Positions 43,198 through 52,378 of a stretch of 64,000 nucleotides of DNA are shown here, piece after piece. Within the stretch, counting starts at the first letter, position 1, and the number at the start of each line of letters is the position of its first letter. The notes below the pieces were generated by a model. It did not search any database. It was not told the DNA's origin and saw only the letters and a list, made by a program, of their open reading frames with translations. The DNA comes from Alphaproteobacteria bacterium (lineage in GTDB: Bacteria; Myxococcota_A; UBA796; GCA-2862545). The position numbers and the translations under genes are program-made. The stretch spans positions 186,001 through 250,000 of the forward strand of contig JACKER010000013.1 of the NCBI GenBank assembly GCA_020632925.1, written 5' to 3'.

Positions 43198-44247
43198 TCA
43201 GCGGCGGACGGTGGGTGTCACGGCCTCGTCGACGGTCCGGACGTGCGCCCTTCCTCCCGCAGGAGGCGCCGAGCGAGCGCCCCACAACACCTCGGTCTCC
43301 GGCTCGGCGGTGGTCGTGAAGGACCACGAGAACTTCTTGTGCGGCGTCGTCACCCAGGAGACCTCGGCGTCGACGGTGTAGGTCGTCTGCGGCTGGAGCC
43401 CCTCGACGGGCCAGAGGATGACCGTGCTGTTGTTGGTGCCGAACTCGCTCGACGAGGGCAGCTCGACGTCGTGCTCCACCACCGTCCCGTCGTCCGCCGT
43501 GATCACCGAGGTGATGACGGAGACGCCCAGCGGGTTCTCGCGCCCGATCCCGAGCACCTCGGACGAGCCGAAGGTCATCGTGATGGGGTAGCCGCGGAGC
43601 TTGCTGTCGTACCCGTCGCCGGGACGCCAGACCATGACCTCGGGCGGGACCCGGGTGTCGCCGTCGACCGGCCAGAACACGGGCTTGCCGCTGTGCGTGC
43701 CGCTCGGCAGGTCGAGCACCCAGACCGAGTACGCCAGGCCGAGGAACTCGTCCCTACCCTCGTCGTACCCGCCGCCGTACCAGCCGGGGGCGAGCAGCGG
43801 GTCGCGGTAGTGGGGGTCGTGGATCAGCAGGTCCACGTTCTCGGTGCGCGTCCGGTCCTCGGAGACCGGCATCAGCACCTCCCACACCATCGACTGAGCG
43901 GTGTCGAGGTTGAACTCCGCGCGACGGAGCCGGTCGAACACGCTCTCGCCATAGAACAGGGGCGTGCCGAGCTCCTCGATGTTCCAGAACGTGACGTTGT
44001 CGACGTTCTGATCGAGCCAGTCGACGTGGGCTTCGGTCGCGACCGTGACCTTGGAGTCGATCCGCGGCTGCTCGGCGCCCGCGTACCGCCGGTAGCAGGC
44101 GAGGCGGTGGAAGAACTCCGCGGACTCGGCCGAGGCGTGCTTCTCGCCCTTGATCTTGTCCTTGCAGGCCTCGTCGACGTTCGCGAAGTCGGGGCGGCAG
44201 GCGGCCAGGGTCAGCCCGAGGACGGGCAGGAGGAGGCGATGGGTCAT
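43198..44247 (-). CDS. Lipoprotein, possibly CAP-like domain
   Basis: 349 residues. 'MTHRLLLPVLGLTLAACRPD' gives a lipobox with Cys17. The next 100 residues ('CYRRYAGAEQPRIDSKVTVATEAHVDWLDQN...FYGESVFDRLRRA') resemble the opening of a CAP/SCP domain in spacing, though I am not sure. The C-terminus looks like a fibronectin/Ig-type strand set ('LQPQTTYTVDAEVSWVTT'). The ATG lies 2 bp after the stop of the DUF444 gene, so the pair is coupled. The protein should sit on a membrane surface; binding partner unknown. Confidence 0.72.
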   Translation of the reverse strand: MTHRLLLPVLGLTLAACRPDFANVDEACKDKIKGEKHASAESAEFFHRLACYRRYAGAEQPRIDSKVTVATEAHVDWLDQNVDNVTFWNIEELGTPLFYGESVFDRLRRAEFNLDTAQSMVWEVLMPVSEDRTRTENVDLLIHDPHYRDPLLAPGWYGGGYDEGRDEFLGLAYSVWVLDLPSGTHSGKPVFWPVDGDTRVPPEVMVWRPGDGYDSKLRGYPITMTFGSSEVLGIGRENPLGVSVITSVITADDGTVVEHDVELPSSSEFGTNNSTVILWPVEGLQPQTTYTVDAEVSWVTTPHKKFSWSFTTTAEPETEVLWGARSAPPAGGRAHVRTVDEAVTPTVRR

Positions 44248-44249
44248 GG

Positions 44250-45332
44250 TCAGCGACCGCGCCCCAGGAGCTCCTTGATGGAGTCCATGATCGCGTCGCG
44301 GTTCGGGATGCGGGAGAGCACCACGGCGTCGTCCTCCTTGAACGCTTCCTGCAGGTCCTTGATGAACTGGCCGCTGCCGTACTGGCTGTCGACCTGGGCG
44401 TAGCTGAACTGGTTGGCGACGGGGATCATCCTCGTCTTCAGCAGGTCGACGCAAGTGCGGGTGTCGGACTGGCTCCAGTTGTCGCCGTCGCTGAAGTGGA
44501 ACGGGTAGATGTTCCACTCGCTGGCCGGGTACTCCGCCTCGATGATCTCCATGCACAGCTTGTAGGCGCTGCTGATCAGCGTGCCGCCGGACTCGCGGGT
44601 GCGGAAGAAGGTGTCCCGATCGACCTCGCGCGCGGTCGCGTCGTGGATGATGAACCGGGTCTCCACGTCGTCGTAGTTGTGCTGGAGCCAGGCGTCGATC
44701 CAGAAGGCCTCGCTGCGCACGATCTCCTTCTGCTCCTTCCCCATGCTGCCGGACACGTCCATCATGTAGATGAGGACCGCGGCGCTGCGGGGCTCCTTCT
44801 GGACCTCGTAGGTCCGGTACCGCTTGTCCTCCTTGATCGGCACGATGATCGGCTTGTCCGGGTCGTAGATCCCGGCGGCGATCGAGCGCTTCAGGGCCTG
44901 ACGGTACGTCCGCTTGTTGTGCCGCAGCGACTCGGGGCCGGTGACCGAGATGCCGGTGTACTTGTTCTTGTCGGCGGCGGCCTCGCGCTGGCCCTTGGGC
45001 TCGATGCGCGGCAGCTCGAGCTCCTCGCCGAGGATCTCCGCCAGCTCGTCCATCGAGATCTCGACCTCGAGCATGTGCTCGCCGGCCGCGTCGCCCGCCT
45101 TCTGCCCCTCGCCCGCTCCCTCGCCCTCTTCGCCCTCGCCCTGCCCCACGCCGCTCTTGTTCTCGCCGTACCGCAGGCGTGGCAGCCCGATCTGGGGCAA
45201 CGGGATGCTGACGAGCTCCTTGCCCTTCCGCCCGACCAGCTCGCCGCTGGACATGTACTTCCGGAGCTCCCGTCGCACCCGCCCCTTCACGATGTCTCGG
45301 AACCTGCCGAGGTCGCGGTCGATGTTCAGCAA
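44250..45332 (-). CDS. DUF444 (YeaH/YhbH) VWA protein
   Basis: 360 residues. A TTG at 45332 after GGAGGGTCGGCC gives 'MLNIDRDLGRFRDIVKGRVRREL', the expected N-terminus of the YeaH/YhbH (DUF444) family; no ATG fits. The characteristic 'SIPLPQIGLPRLRYG' and the von Willebrand A MIDAS motif 'YMMDVSGSMGKEQKEI' are present, followed by 'GGTLISSAYKLC' and 'YPFHFSDGDNW'. In many bacteria this gene travels with prkA and spoVR and is used in stress or sporulation; neither partner lies in the window. A Gly/Glu-rich linker ('GQGEGEEGEGAGEG') is specific here. It is coupled to the downstream lipoprotein gene. Confidence 0.88.
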   Translation of the reverse strand: MLNIDRDLGRFRDIVKGRVRRELRKYMSSGELVGRKGKELVSIPLPQIGLPRLRYGENKSGVGQGEGEEGEGAGEGQKAGDAAGEHMLEVEISMDELAEILGEELELPRIEPKGQREAAADKNKYTGISVTGPESLRHNKRTYRQALKRSIAAGIYDPDKPIIVPIKEDKRYRTYEVQKEPRSAAVLIYMMDVSGSMGKEQKEIVRSEAFWIDAWLQHNYDDVETRFIIHDATAREVDRDTFFRTRESGGTLISSAYKLCMEIIEAEYPASEWNIYPFHFSDGDNWSQSDTRTCVDLLKTRMIPVANQFSYAQVDSQYGSGQFIKDLQEAFKEDDAVVLSRIPNRDAIMDSIKELLGRGR

Positions 45333-45372
45333 GGCCGACCCTCCATCGACAGTGTAGCCGCCTGGGGAGCTC

Positions 45373-46833
45373 TCAGAAGCGCACGATGGCGGACAGGCCG
45401 ATGGTGGCGAGCGGAGCCGGGACGACGATGGGCTCGGTGGCCGTGCCGCTGGCCGGGATCTCGACGCTGTAGTGCAGCTCGCCGTTCCCGCCGCCATAGA
45501 CCGAGACGAACGCGTTGGCGTCGAGGTAGCGCATCAGCGTCGCGCGCCAGTCGAAGCGACCGACGAGCGACTCGTCGGAGACGTTGACCAGCACCGAGGC
45601 CAGGAACGTGTGGTCCTTCAGGCGCCCGGGCGAGGGGACGTAGACGTAGCCGCCGGCGTAGGCGCGGCCGAAGTAGAGCGGGGTGTACTGGTTGACGAGG
45701 AAGAGCCAGCCCAACAGGTCGGCGTCGTCGTACCCGAGCTGGTTGTAGAACCCCTGGGCGCCGATGGCGAAGGAGTCGTCGCTGCCGTAGGCGATGGAGA
45801 GCTCGAGCCCGCCGACCACCTGCACCAGCCACTCGTCGCTGATGTCCACCTCGGTGGGGAAGACCAGCGCCACGGGGTCGAGCGTGCCCTCCCAGCGGGG
45901 ATCGGTCACGCCGTGCTGCACGGCGGCTTCGAGCGAGACGTCGAAGGGCCCGAGCCCGCTGGACGCCGTGGCACCGAGCTTGACCGGCTGGTCCTTGCGG
46001 GCGGCCGCGGACGCGGTGAGCTCGGTCTGCCCGAACGAGGTCTCCGCGCGAAGGGCGCCCCCGATCTCGTCGAGCGCGTGGGCGTCCGCGAGGTTGGCGA
46101 TGGCGTAGACGTTGCTGTTCGCGGACTCGATCGGGACGTGGACCTTCACGAGGTCGACGCCGGTGCGGACGTCGACGATCGCGAGCGGATCGAGGCGCTG
46201 CTGGTTCAGGAAGTCCGTCGGCTGCCAGAAGCGACCCGTGCCCCAGCGGATCCGCTGCTTGCCAGCGGTGACGTAGACCCGGTGGGCGACGTCGAACTTC
46301 ACCCAGAGCTGGTCGAGCAGGACGGTGTCGACCGGGATCTCCTCGCCGGTGAAGGGGTCGGTGTCGCCGCGGCGGATGCTCCAGTCGTGCGTCAGGCGGC
46401 CGGAGGCGTAGGCGCGGACGCGGTCGTTGGGGCGGGCGTCGGCGTACAGGTCGAAGCGCGTGGGCCCGTCCATCGTGACCTGCGAGGGGTCGTCGACGCC
46501 CTCGGACAGGTTGGCCTGCGCGAGCACCCACATCCGCCCGCCGATCGTGAACCGGTCGTCGAGGACGGTGAGCTTGTCGGCCAGCGCGCGCTCGGTCGAC
46601 TGGAAGCCGCCGCCCAGCAGGTCCTCGTCGCGGTCGCCGGTGGGCGCGGCGGGGGTGGGCTCGGACTGGGGCGCGGGCTCCGGCTCGGGGTCCGATGACC
46701 CGAAGATCTCGTCGTCGCGAGGGTCCGGGGCGGGTTCCTCCGCGGGCCCGAAGATCTCGTCGTCCCGAGGGTCTGGCGCGGGCGCAGGGTCGTCCTGCGC
46801 CATGGCGAGCGCGATCCAGAAGTCGAGCACCAC
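45373..46833 (-). CDS. Predicted outer-membrane porin-like protein
   Basis: 486 residues. 'MVLDFWIALAMAQDDP' is a short signal peptide. It is followed by a Pro/Asp/Glu-rich stretch with an exact duplication of 'PDPRDDEIFG' and then an array of amphipathic strands ('RFDLYADARPNDRVRAYASGRL', 'VYVTAGKQRIRWGTGRFW', 'LDANAFVSVYGGGNGELHY') ending 'GLSAIVRF' with the C-terminal Phe typical of outer-membrane barrels. A large barrel of about 16-18 strands is likely. The start follows GGAGGCCCG. 'WGTGRFWQPTDFLN' is like phrases in uncharacterised OM proteins of this kind. Function unknown, possibly transport. Confidence 0.78.
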   Translation of the reverse strand: MVLDFWIALAMAQDDPAPAPDPRDDEIFGPAEEPAPDPRDDEIFGSSDPEPEPAPQSEPTPAAPTGDRDEDLLGGGFQSTERALADKLTVLDDRFTIGGRMWVLAQANLSEGVDDPSQVTMDGPTRFDLYADARPNDRVRAYASGRLTHDWSIRRGDTDPFTGEEIPVDTVLLDQLWVKFDVAHRVYVTAGKQRIRWGTGRFWQPTDFLNQQRLDPLAIVDVRTGVDLVKVHVPIESANSNVYAIANLADAHALDEIGGALRAETSFGQTELTASAAARKDQPVKLGATASSGLGPFDVSLEAAVQHGVTDPRWEGTLDPVALVFPTEVDISDEWLVQVVGGLELSIAYGSDDSFAIGAQGFYNQLGYDDADLLGWLFLVNQYTPLYFGRAYAGGYVYVPSPGRLKDHTFLASVLVNVSDESLVGRFDWRATLMRYLDANAFVSVYGGGNGELHYSVEIPASGTATEPIVVPAPLATIGLSAIVRF

Positions 46834-46910
46834 CGGGCCTCCGAAGTCCCATCTTGTAGCGCGCCCAGCGCACCGCTTCGAGCCGCGCTAGCGTGAGCAT
46901 CGGAGGGACG

Positions 46911-49718
46911 GTGTCGGTTTCCCTGCTCGCATCCATGGCCTTGGCGGCGGACTTCGATGGCGACGGTGTCGAGGACGCCGTGGACCTGTGTCCGCTGGTG
47001 TTCGACCCCGCGCAGGCGGACTGGGACCGCGACGGCACGGGCAACGCCTGCGACATGTGCACCGGCCCGGGCAACGGGCTCGAACGGTTCTCCGCCGGTG
47101 TGCTGCAGCCCATCATGGACACGGGGCCCCTGATCGCCGGCGATCTGGACGGCGACGGCGACGAGGATCTGTTCGCGCAGTCCGTGTGGCGCGAGAACCG
47201 CAGGGGCAACTGGGGGCCGAGCGTGCCGACGGGCATCCCGGACCCGGTCGCCCTCGTCGATCTGGACGGTGACGCCCTGCCCGATCTGGTGGGGTTCACG
47301 AGCTCGGGCATCGTCTGGGCCAGGAACCTGGGTGGTGGCGCGTTGACGCAGGCCATCCCCATCAACGGCTTCCGTGCGCAGGCGCTCCGGGTCGCGGACA
47401 TGGATCTCGATGGCGATCCGGACCTCGTGTCGGCGAGCTGGATGGATCAGCGCGTGGTGTGGTTCGCCAACGACGGTAGCGGTGGGTTCTCGGCTGCTCG
47501 GCGCGTGGCGACCGAGCGTTCCTTCGTCGACGACATCGAGGTCGGGGACTTCGACGGTGACGGACGACCGGACATCGTGGTCGGATCGAGCGGACCCGAT
47601 GGGATCGGGTGGTACCGCAACCTGGGCGGAGCGGGGTGGTCGCCCCGGCGTCAGGTGTTGGCCCGCAGCAACAGGGTCGTCTTCGCGCCCCCCGTGGACG
47701 TGGACGGGGACGGCGACGTGGATCTGGTGGCCTCCGAGCTGCCCGATGGGCTCGTGCTCATCGAGAACAACGGCGTGGGCTGGTTCTCCTCGCCCGTCGT
47801 GCTCCAGGACGCGAGCGGGGGCGCGCCTGCCTTCCTCGCCGCCCGCGACGTGGACGGGGACGGCGACGTCGATCTCGCCGCCGCGACCGTCGACCTCACC
47901 ACCCGGGTCCGCTGGATCGAGAATCGGCGCGGGACCTTCGCCGAACCGGTCCTGCTGGCGACGGGCGGATCGATGCGCGGCCTCGTGTTCGCCGATGGTG
48001 ACGTGGACGGGCTGCCCGACCTGATCCGTCTCACCTCCGGGCAGGCGCTGCTCTACCGGAACGAGCCGTGCGCCGACCAGGACACGGACTTCGACGGGAT
48101 CCGAGACTGCGAGGAGCTGCTGCTCGTCGGCACCGACGCGATCTCACCGGACACCGACCTGGACGGGCTGCTCGACGGCGACGAGCTCGACATGGGCACC
48201 GATCCGTTCGACGACGACACGGATGGTGACGGCGTCCCCGACGGCGCCGACGCCTGCCCGCTCGACGTGCTCGGCGACACGGACGGTGACGGCGTGTGCG
48301 ATGCGGTCGACACCTGCCCGTCCGTCTCGGACCCCGGCCAACGAGACCTCGATTCCGACGGCGTCGGGGACGTGTGCGACGTGTGCCTGGGCGACGACGC
48401 GAGCGGCAATCCCGATGGTGACCCGTTGTGCAGCGCGCTCGACAACTGCGACTTCGTGGCGGGCGTCGACCAGTCCGACACCGACCTCGACGGTGCCGGT
48501 GACCTGTGCGACCGCTGCCCGGGGTCGGCCAGCACCGGGCTCGAGTGGTTCGTCGAGGAGCGCGAGATCGTGCCCTGCTGGGGCTACGAGTTCTGCGTGA
48601 CCTACCCGACCGCCGCCTGGGTGGTGGATCTGGACGGCGACGGCGACGGCGACCCCACCTGGTACAACGAGGACACGTTCGGCCCGACGGGAAGCCTGTC
48701 CTGGTCACCGAACCGGCCCAGCGGTTTCCAGCACCTGGGCAGCGGCACGGGCATCGTCACCAACGGCCTGCGCGACATCGGCTTCGGCGACCTGGACGGC
48801 GACGGCGACATCGACGTCGTCACCCTCTCGGAGGACGATCGCGTCGAAGCCCACGTCAACGACGGGTCGGGGACGTTCTCGACGCACCTGCTGCTGAGCA
48901 CGACGGGAGCGCCGTCCTCGGTCGCGCTCGCCGACCTCGATGGGGACGGTGATCTGGACGGCGTGGTGACCTACCGCTCGCTCGGCACGGTCACCACCTT
49001 CGAGAACCTCGGCGGCGCGGTGACGGTGAGCCAGGCGGCGACCGGGCTGGTGCGGCCGGACGACGTGGTCGCGACCGACGTGGACGGGGACGGTGACCTC
49101 GACCTGGTGGTGGTGGCCGACGGTGCGCTGTCCTGGATCGAGCGGGCAGGGGGATGGTTGCCGCCCGCGAGCCTGTCGTGGGGCGGGGCTTCGGTGTCGG
49201 GGGTGCACGTCGGCGACCTCGACGGCGATGGCGACGACGACTTCGTGCTGGAGACCTCCGCGGGCCTGCTGGCGGTCGACAACGACGGCGCGTCCTTCCC
49301 TTCGTCGCTGATCACCTCGCAGCGGGTGTCGGCCCTCTCGGTCGCGGACGTGGACGGCGACGCGGACGTCGATCTGCTCTGGCTCGAGGCGCAGAGCGGG
49401 CGTGCGGTGTTCGTGGAGAGCCACGAGGGTCGGCTCGACGCACCCGAGCTGTCCCTCGTGTGGAGCGACGTCCTGGGCGTCGGCGACCTGAACGGCGACG
49501 GCGTGTCGGATCTGGTGACGGGCATCTACGGCAGCGTCGGAATCGTGCTCGCCGAGAGCTGCGCCGTGGCGGACCTCGACCGCGACGGCCTGCACGACGG
49601 CGAGGAGCTGATGACGACCGGTACGAGCGTGTCGGACCCCGACACCGACGGCGGCGGCCTCGACGACGGGCTCGAGCTGCTGCTCGGCCTCGATCCGCTC
49701 GACCCCGCCGACGACTGA
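46911..49718 (+). CDS. Secreted FG-GAP/TSP3 repeat protein with internal duplication
   Basis: 935 residues. The GTG at 46911 has GGAGGG just upstream and gives 'MSVSLLASMALAADFDGDG', a signal peptide. It has two parallel halves. Each starts with TSP3 repeats and a Cys pair ('ACDMCTGPGNGLERFS' and 'LCDRCPGSASTGLEWFV'), then 6-7 FG-GAP/VCBS strands of the form 'DVDGDGDVDLVAS' or 'DLDGDGDLDGVVTY', predicting a calcium-binding beta-propeller. A TSP3 block lies between the halves and at the end ('DTDGGGLDDGLELLLGLDPLDPADD'). Such propellers are surface adhesins or ligand-binding domains. No lipobox and no sorting tail are visible, so it is probably released or held non-covalently. Confidence 0.85.
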   Translation: MSVSLLASMALAADFDGDGVEDAVDLCPLVFDPAQADWDRDGTGNACDMCTGPGNGLERFSAGVLQPIMDTGPLIAGDLDGDGDEDLFAQSVWRENRRGNWGPSVPTGIPDPVALVDLDGDALPDLVGFTSSGIVWARNLGGGALTQAIPINGFRAQALRVADMDLDGDPDLVSASWMDQRVVWFANDGSGGFSAARRVATERSFVDDIEVGDFDGDGRPDIVVGSSGPDGIGWYRNLGGAGWSPRRQVLARSNRVVFAPPVDVDGDGDVDLVASELPDGLVLIENNGVGWFSSPVVLQDASGGAPAFLAARDVDGDGDVDLAAATVDLTTRVRWIENRRGTFAEPVLLATGGSMRGLVFADGDVDGLPDLIRLTSGQALLYRNEPCADQDTDFDGIRDCEELLLVGTDAISPDTDLDGLLDGDELDMGTDPFDDDTDGDGVPDGADACPLDVLGDTDGDGVCDAVDTCPSVSDPGQRDLDSDGVGDVCDVCLGDDASGNPDGDPLCSALDNCDFVAGVDQSDTDLDGAGDLCDRCPGSASTGLEWFVEEREIVPCWGYEFCVTYPTAAWVVDLDGDGDGDPTWYNEDTFGPTGSLSWSPNRPSGFQHLGSGTGIVTNGLRDIGFGDLDGDGDIDVVTLSEDDRVEAHVNDGSGTFSTHLLLSTTGAPSSVALADLDGDGDLDGVVTYRSLGTVTTFENLGGAVTVSQAATGLVRPDDVVATDVDGDGDLDLVVVADGALSWIERAGGWLPPASLSWGGASVSGVHVGDLDGDGDDDFVLETSAGLLAVDNDGASFPSSLITSQRVSALSVADVDGDADVDLLWLEAQSGRAVFVESHEGRLDAPELSLVWSDVLGVGDLNGDGVSDLVTGIYGSVGIVLAESCAVADLDRDGLHDGEELMTTGTSVSDPDTDGGGLDDGLELLLGLDPLDPADD

Positions 49719-49769
49719 GCGCCTGATCGCCCCTCCGGATGGTACGTAGGCGGCCCCGGAGGTGTCGCG

Positions 49770-50678
49770 ATGATGGTGAGCAACCGTGGGTCCACGCTGG
49801 GCCTGGTGCGCTGGCAGTCGGCCAACGTGGCGCTCTTCGCCGCGGCCGCGACGCTGGTGGTGGTGTTCCACGAGGCGCACGACTGGTTCGAGGTGCCCCA
49901 CCTGTTCGCCGTGCCGTCGCTGCCGGTCGCCGTCGTCGGCGGCGCGCTCGGCATCTTCGTGTCGTTCCGGACGAACTCCGCCTACGACCGGTGGTGGGAG
50001 GGGCGCAAGCTCTGGGGGCGCCTGATCAACACGTCGCGCCACTTCAGCACCCAGGTGGTCAGCTGGGTGGAGGACGCGGAGCTCGCCGCGGAGCTCGTCC
50101 ATCGCCAGATCGCCTACGTCCACACGCTGCGGGTGCTCCTCCGCCAGCAGGACCTGACCACCGACCCCGACGTGCAGCGGTGGCTGACGGAGGAGGAGCG
50201 CGCCACGGTCCCGGCGCAGACCAACCCGACGCACGCGCTGCTCCAGACCCAGTCGCTGCGCATGACCGCCCTCGCCAACGCGGGTCGCCTCGGCGAGCAC
50301 CGGCTCCAGAACCTGGACAACAGCCTCCTGCACCTGCTCGACATCCAGGGGGGGTGCGAGCGCATCAAGAAGACGCCGCTGCCCCGAGGCTACGGCTTCA
50401 TCGCCGAGCAGCTGATCCGCGCCTACAGCGTGCTGCTGCCCTTCGCGATCGTGGACGACCTCGTCTGGCTGACGATCCCGGTCAACGTGTTGATCTGCCT
50501 CGCGTTCATGCTCATCGGCGAGGCGGGTCGGGTGCTCGAGGATCCGTTCACGATGTTCTGGAACGGCCTGCCCCTGACCCAGATGGCCATGACGATCGAG
50601 GCGAACCTGCTGCAGCGCCTCGGGGTGACCGAGCTGCGGCCGGTGCCGGGGCCCGACGAGAACGGCATCCTGATGTAG
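49770..50678 (+). CDS. Bestrophin-family (UPF0187) anion channel
   Basis: 302 residues. 'VSFRTNSAYDRWWEGRKLWGRLINTSRHF' is the hallmark of bacterial bestrophin homologues. Four membrane segments are seen: two near 20-70 and two near 210-255 ('YSVLLPFAIVDDLVWLTIPVNVLICLAFMLIGE'), followed by 'EDPF' and 'LLQRLG', conserved at the end. Bacterial members form pentameric channels permeable to chloride or cations. GGAGGTGTCGCG precedes the ATG. It converges with the next lipoprotein gene 3 bp away and is probably transcribed alone. Confidence 0.93.
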   Translation: MMVSNRGSTLGLVRWQSANVALFAAAATLVVVFHEAHDWFEVPHLFAVPSLPVAVVGGALGIFVSFRTNSAYDRWWEGRKLWGRLINTSRHFSTQVVSWVEDAELAAELVHRQIAYVHTLRVLLRQQDLTTDPDVQRWLTEEERATVPAQTNPTHALLQTQSLRMTALANAGRLGEHRLQNLDNSLLHLLDIQGGCERIKKTPLPRGYGFIAEQLIRAYSVLLPFAIVDDLVWLTIPVNVLICLAFMLIGEAGRVLEDPFTMFWNGLPLTQMAMTIEANLLQRLGVTELRPVPGPDENGILM

Positions 50679-50681
50679 GGC

Positions 50682-51458
50682 CTACCGGATGACCTCCGTC
50701 AGGTCCCAGTCGTCGTCGAAGGGCCCGAAGCCGACGGCGTACCGGTCGAGGCTCGGGATGTCGAAGAACAGGCTGCCCTGGATGGTCGTGGGGATGACGA
50801 ACGAGGGCTGCCTGCCCTGGAGCGCCTCGTCGAGCGACTGCTGGATGAGCTCGTCGGACAGGTCGAGCATCGGGTCGACGCCCAGATCGAACTGGATGTG
50901 CGTCTCGAGCGAGCTGTTCGGCTCGAGCACGCGCCACGCGCCGTTGTCGAACTCGCCCGACGCCACGCTCGCCGCGAGGTCCACCAGCTGCTCGACCGTG
51001 GGCACCAGGTCCTCGGGTCCGTCGACCTCCTCCGCGGAGCCCGGGTCACAGGCCCCGACCGCGTTCGCCGTCGGCTCGCAGCTGTCGTCGTCCGGGTCGC
51101 AGAAGGTGATGCAGACCGAGCCGAGGTTGGCGGCGTCGAACGCGGTGAACCCGAGCAGGGTCTCGACGAGCGGGATCGGGATGTCGTCGTTGGGGTTCGC
51201 GAGATCGAAGACCACGTCGAAGCTGAACAGCAGGTCGTTCTTCTTCGGCACGTCGAGCCCCGCGGCGGAGCAGCCCAGCGAGCCCAGGGTCTCGCCGCAG
51301 CCGTAGCCCAGGAGCTCGTCCACGGTCGGCGCGGTCACGAGATCCACGCGGTTCAGCGCGGCCACCGGGAAGTCGATGGCGTCGAGGATGCCCGGCCCGA
51401 CCTCCTCGCAGGCGACCAACGGCGCGATCAGCAAGGGCAGCACGAACAGCTTGCGCAT
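50682..51458 (-). CDS. Lipoprotein, unknown function
   Basis: 258 residues. 'MRKLFVLPLLIAPLVACEEV' gives lipobox Cys17. The ATG has GGAGGTCCAG directly upstream, so the longer frame is rejected. The mature protein is acidic, with four closely spaced Cys in 'SVCITFCDPDDDSCEPTANAVGAC', likely two disulfides or a metal site. The C-terminal half is beta-rich ('SLETHIQFDLGVDPML', 'FVIPTTIQGSLFFDIPSLDRYAVGFGPF') and looks like a lipid-binding or LEA-like beta domain. No family is recognised. It is located behind the LolA-like gene, 77 bp downstream on the same strand. Confidence 0.72.
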   Translation of the reverse strand: MRKLFVLPLLIAPLVACEEVGPGILDAIDFPVAALNRVDLVTAPTVDELLGYGCGETLGSLGCSAAGLDVPKKNDLLFSFDVVFDLANPNDDIPIPLVETLLGFTAFDAANLGSVCITFCDPDDDSCEPTANAVGACDPGSAEEVDGPEDLVPTVEQLVDLAASVASGEFDNGAWRVLEPNSSLETHIQFDLGVDPMLDLSDELIQQSLDEALQGRQPSFVIPTTIQGSLFFDIPSLDRYAVGFGPFDDDWDLTEVIR

Positions 51459-51535
51459 CTGGACCTCCGGTGCGGGGACCGACGCCCGTTCGCGTCTCCG
51501 CATTCACCGGGCCCATCCTACCCCGCCCGGGGCGG

Positions 51536-52300
51536 TCAGCGGCTCTTCGCCTCGAGCCACGCCTTGGTGAAGATGCTGTCGTCGAGCGTGTTGAGATCCA
51601 CCTGCTGGATCACGATCGTGGTCGAGGTGCCGGCCTGGACCTCGTCGAAGATCCGGATCTCCTTCGGGAAGTAGACCTCGGCGTTCTTCGACGGGCTGAA
51701 CAGCTTGTTCCACTGGGGGTAGAAGGTCGTCCGCATCAGCTTGCCGGACAACGCGAAGTCCTGGCGCTTGAGGATGTTGCCCGTCGCCTGGTCGATCCAC
51801 AGCTCGACGGTGGGGTAGGCCACGTCGACGCCGGTCTTCACCGTCAGCTTGAGGTGCTCGGTCGTGTACTTGCCGAGGGGTGCGGTCTCGACCCAGGTCG
51901 GGTCGTACTCCTCGGCGAGCCGCGACTGGTCGAAGTCCTGACGGTTGGACCCGGTGCCGCCGATGCGCTCGCGCTCCGTCCGCCGCTCCCACTGGCCCAC
52001 GGCCGGGTCGTAGAAGAACAGGTTGTTGTCGAGCCGGAGGTACCCCTTGCCGGCCTCCTGCTGGGGCTTGGTGAACAGGATGGCGAGCTTGTCGCTCACG
52101 TCCCGCCGGTAGATGACGGCCTCGTAGAGCAGGTCGGACTTGCCCTGTTCCTTCTGCTCGATGAACACGAGGCTGGTCCAGTCGCCCGAGTTCTGCTGGC
52201 GGTCGTCGATCGTGGCGAGCATCGCCTGCATCTGCGCCGCGTCGGGCTGGGCGTGGGCGACCTCGGCGTACAGCGGAACGAGCAGGGGCAGCAGCGGCAT
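51536..52300 (-). CDS. LolA-like outer-membrane lipoprotein-sorting protein
   Basis: 254 residues. 'MPLLPLLVPLYAEVAHAQ' is a signal peptide. Its pattern 'MLATIDDRQQNSGDWTSLVFIEQKEQGKSDLLYEAVIYRRD...KLAILFTKPQQEAGKGYLRLDNNLFFYDP' is that of the COG2834-type proteins related to LolA/LolB: a half beta-barrel that carries lipid. 'DQATGNILKRQDFALSGKLMRTTFYPQW' is the typical second half. It would act in the periplasm, shuttling a lipoprotein or lipid to the outer membrane. Members are often next to a LolE-type or RND permease, but none is here. GGAGACGCCG precedes the ATG. It diverges from the small membrane gene at 52379. Confidence 0.83.
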   Translation of the reverse strand: MPLLPLLVPLYAEVAHAQPDAAQMQAMLATIDDRQQNSGDWTSLVFIEQKEQGKSDLLYEAVIYRRDVSDKLAILFTKPQQEAGKGYLRLDNNLFFYDPAVGQWERRTERERIGGTGSNRQDFDQSRLAEEYDPTWVETAPLGKYTTEHLKLTVKTGVDVAYPTVELWIDQATGNILKRQDFALSGKLMRTTFYPQWNKLFSPSKNAEVYFPKEIRIFDEVQAGTSTTIVIQQVDLNTLDDSIFTKAWLEAKSR

Positions 52301-52378
52301 CGGCGTCTCCGGACACAGGGGTAACACCCCGGCTGACCAGAGCGTCCCGTCGGGGTAGAAGGGGCCAGGAGGCTCCCG

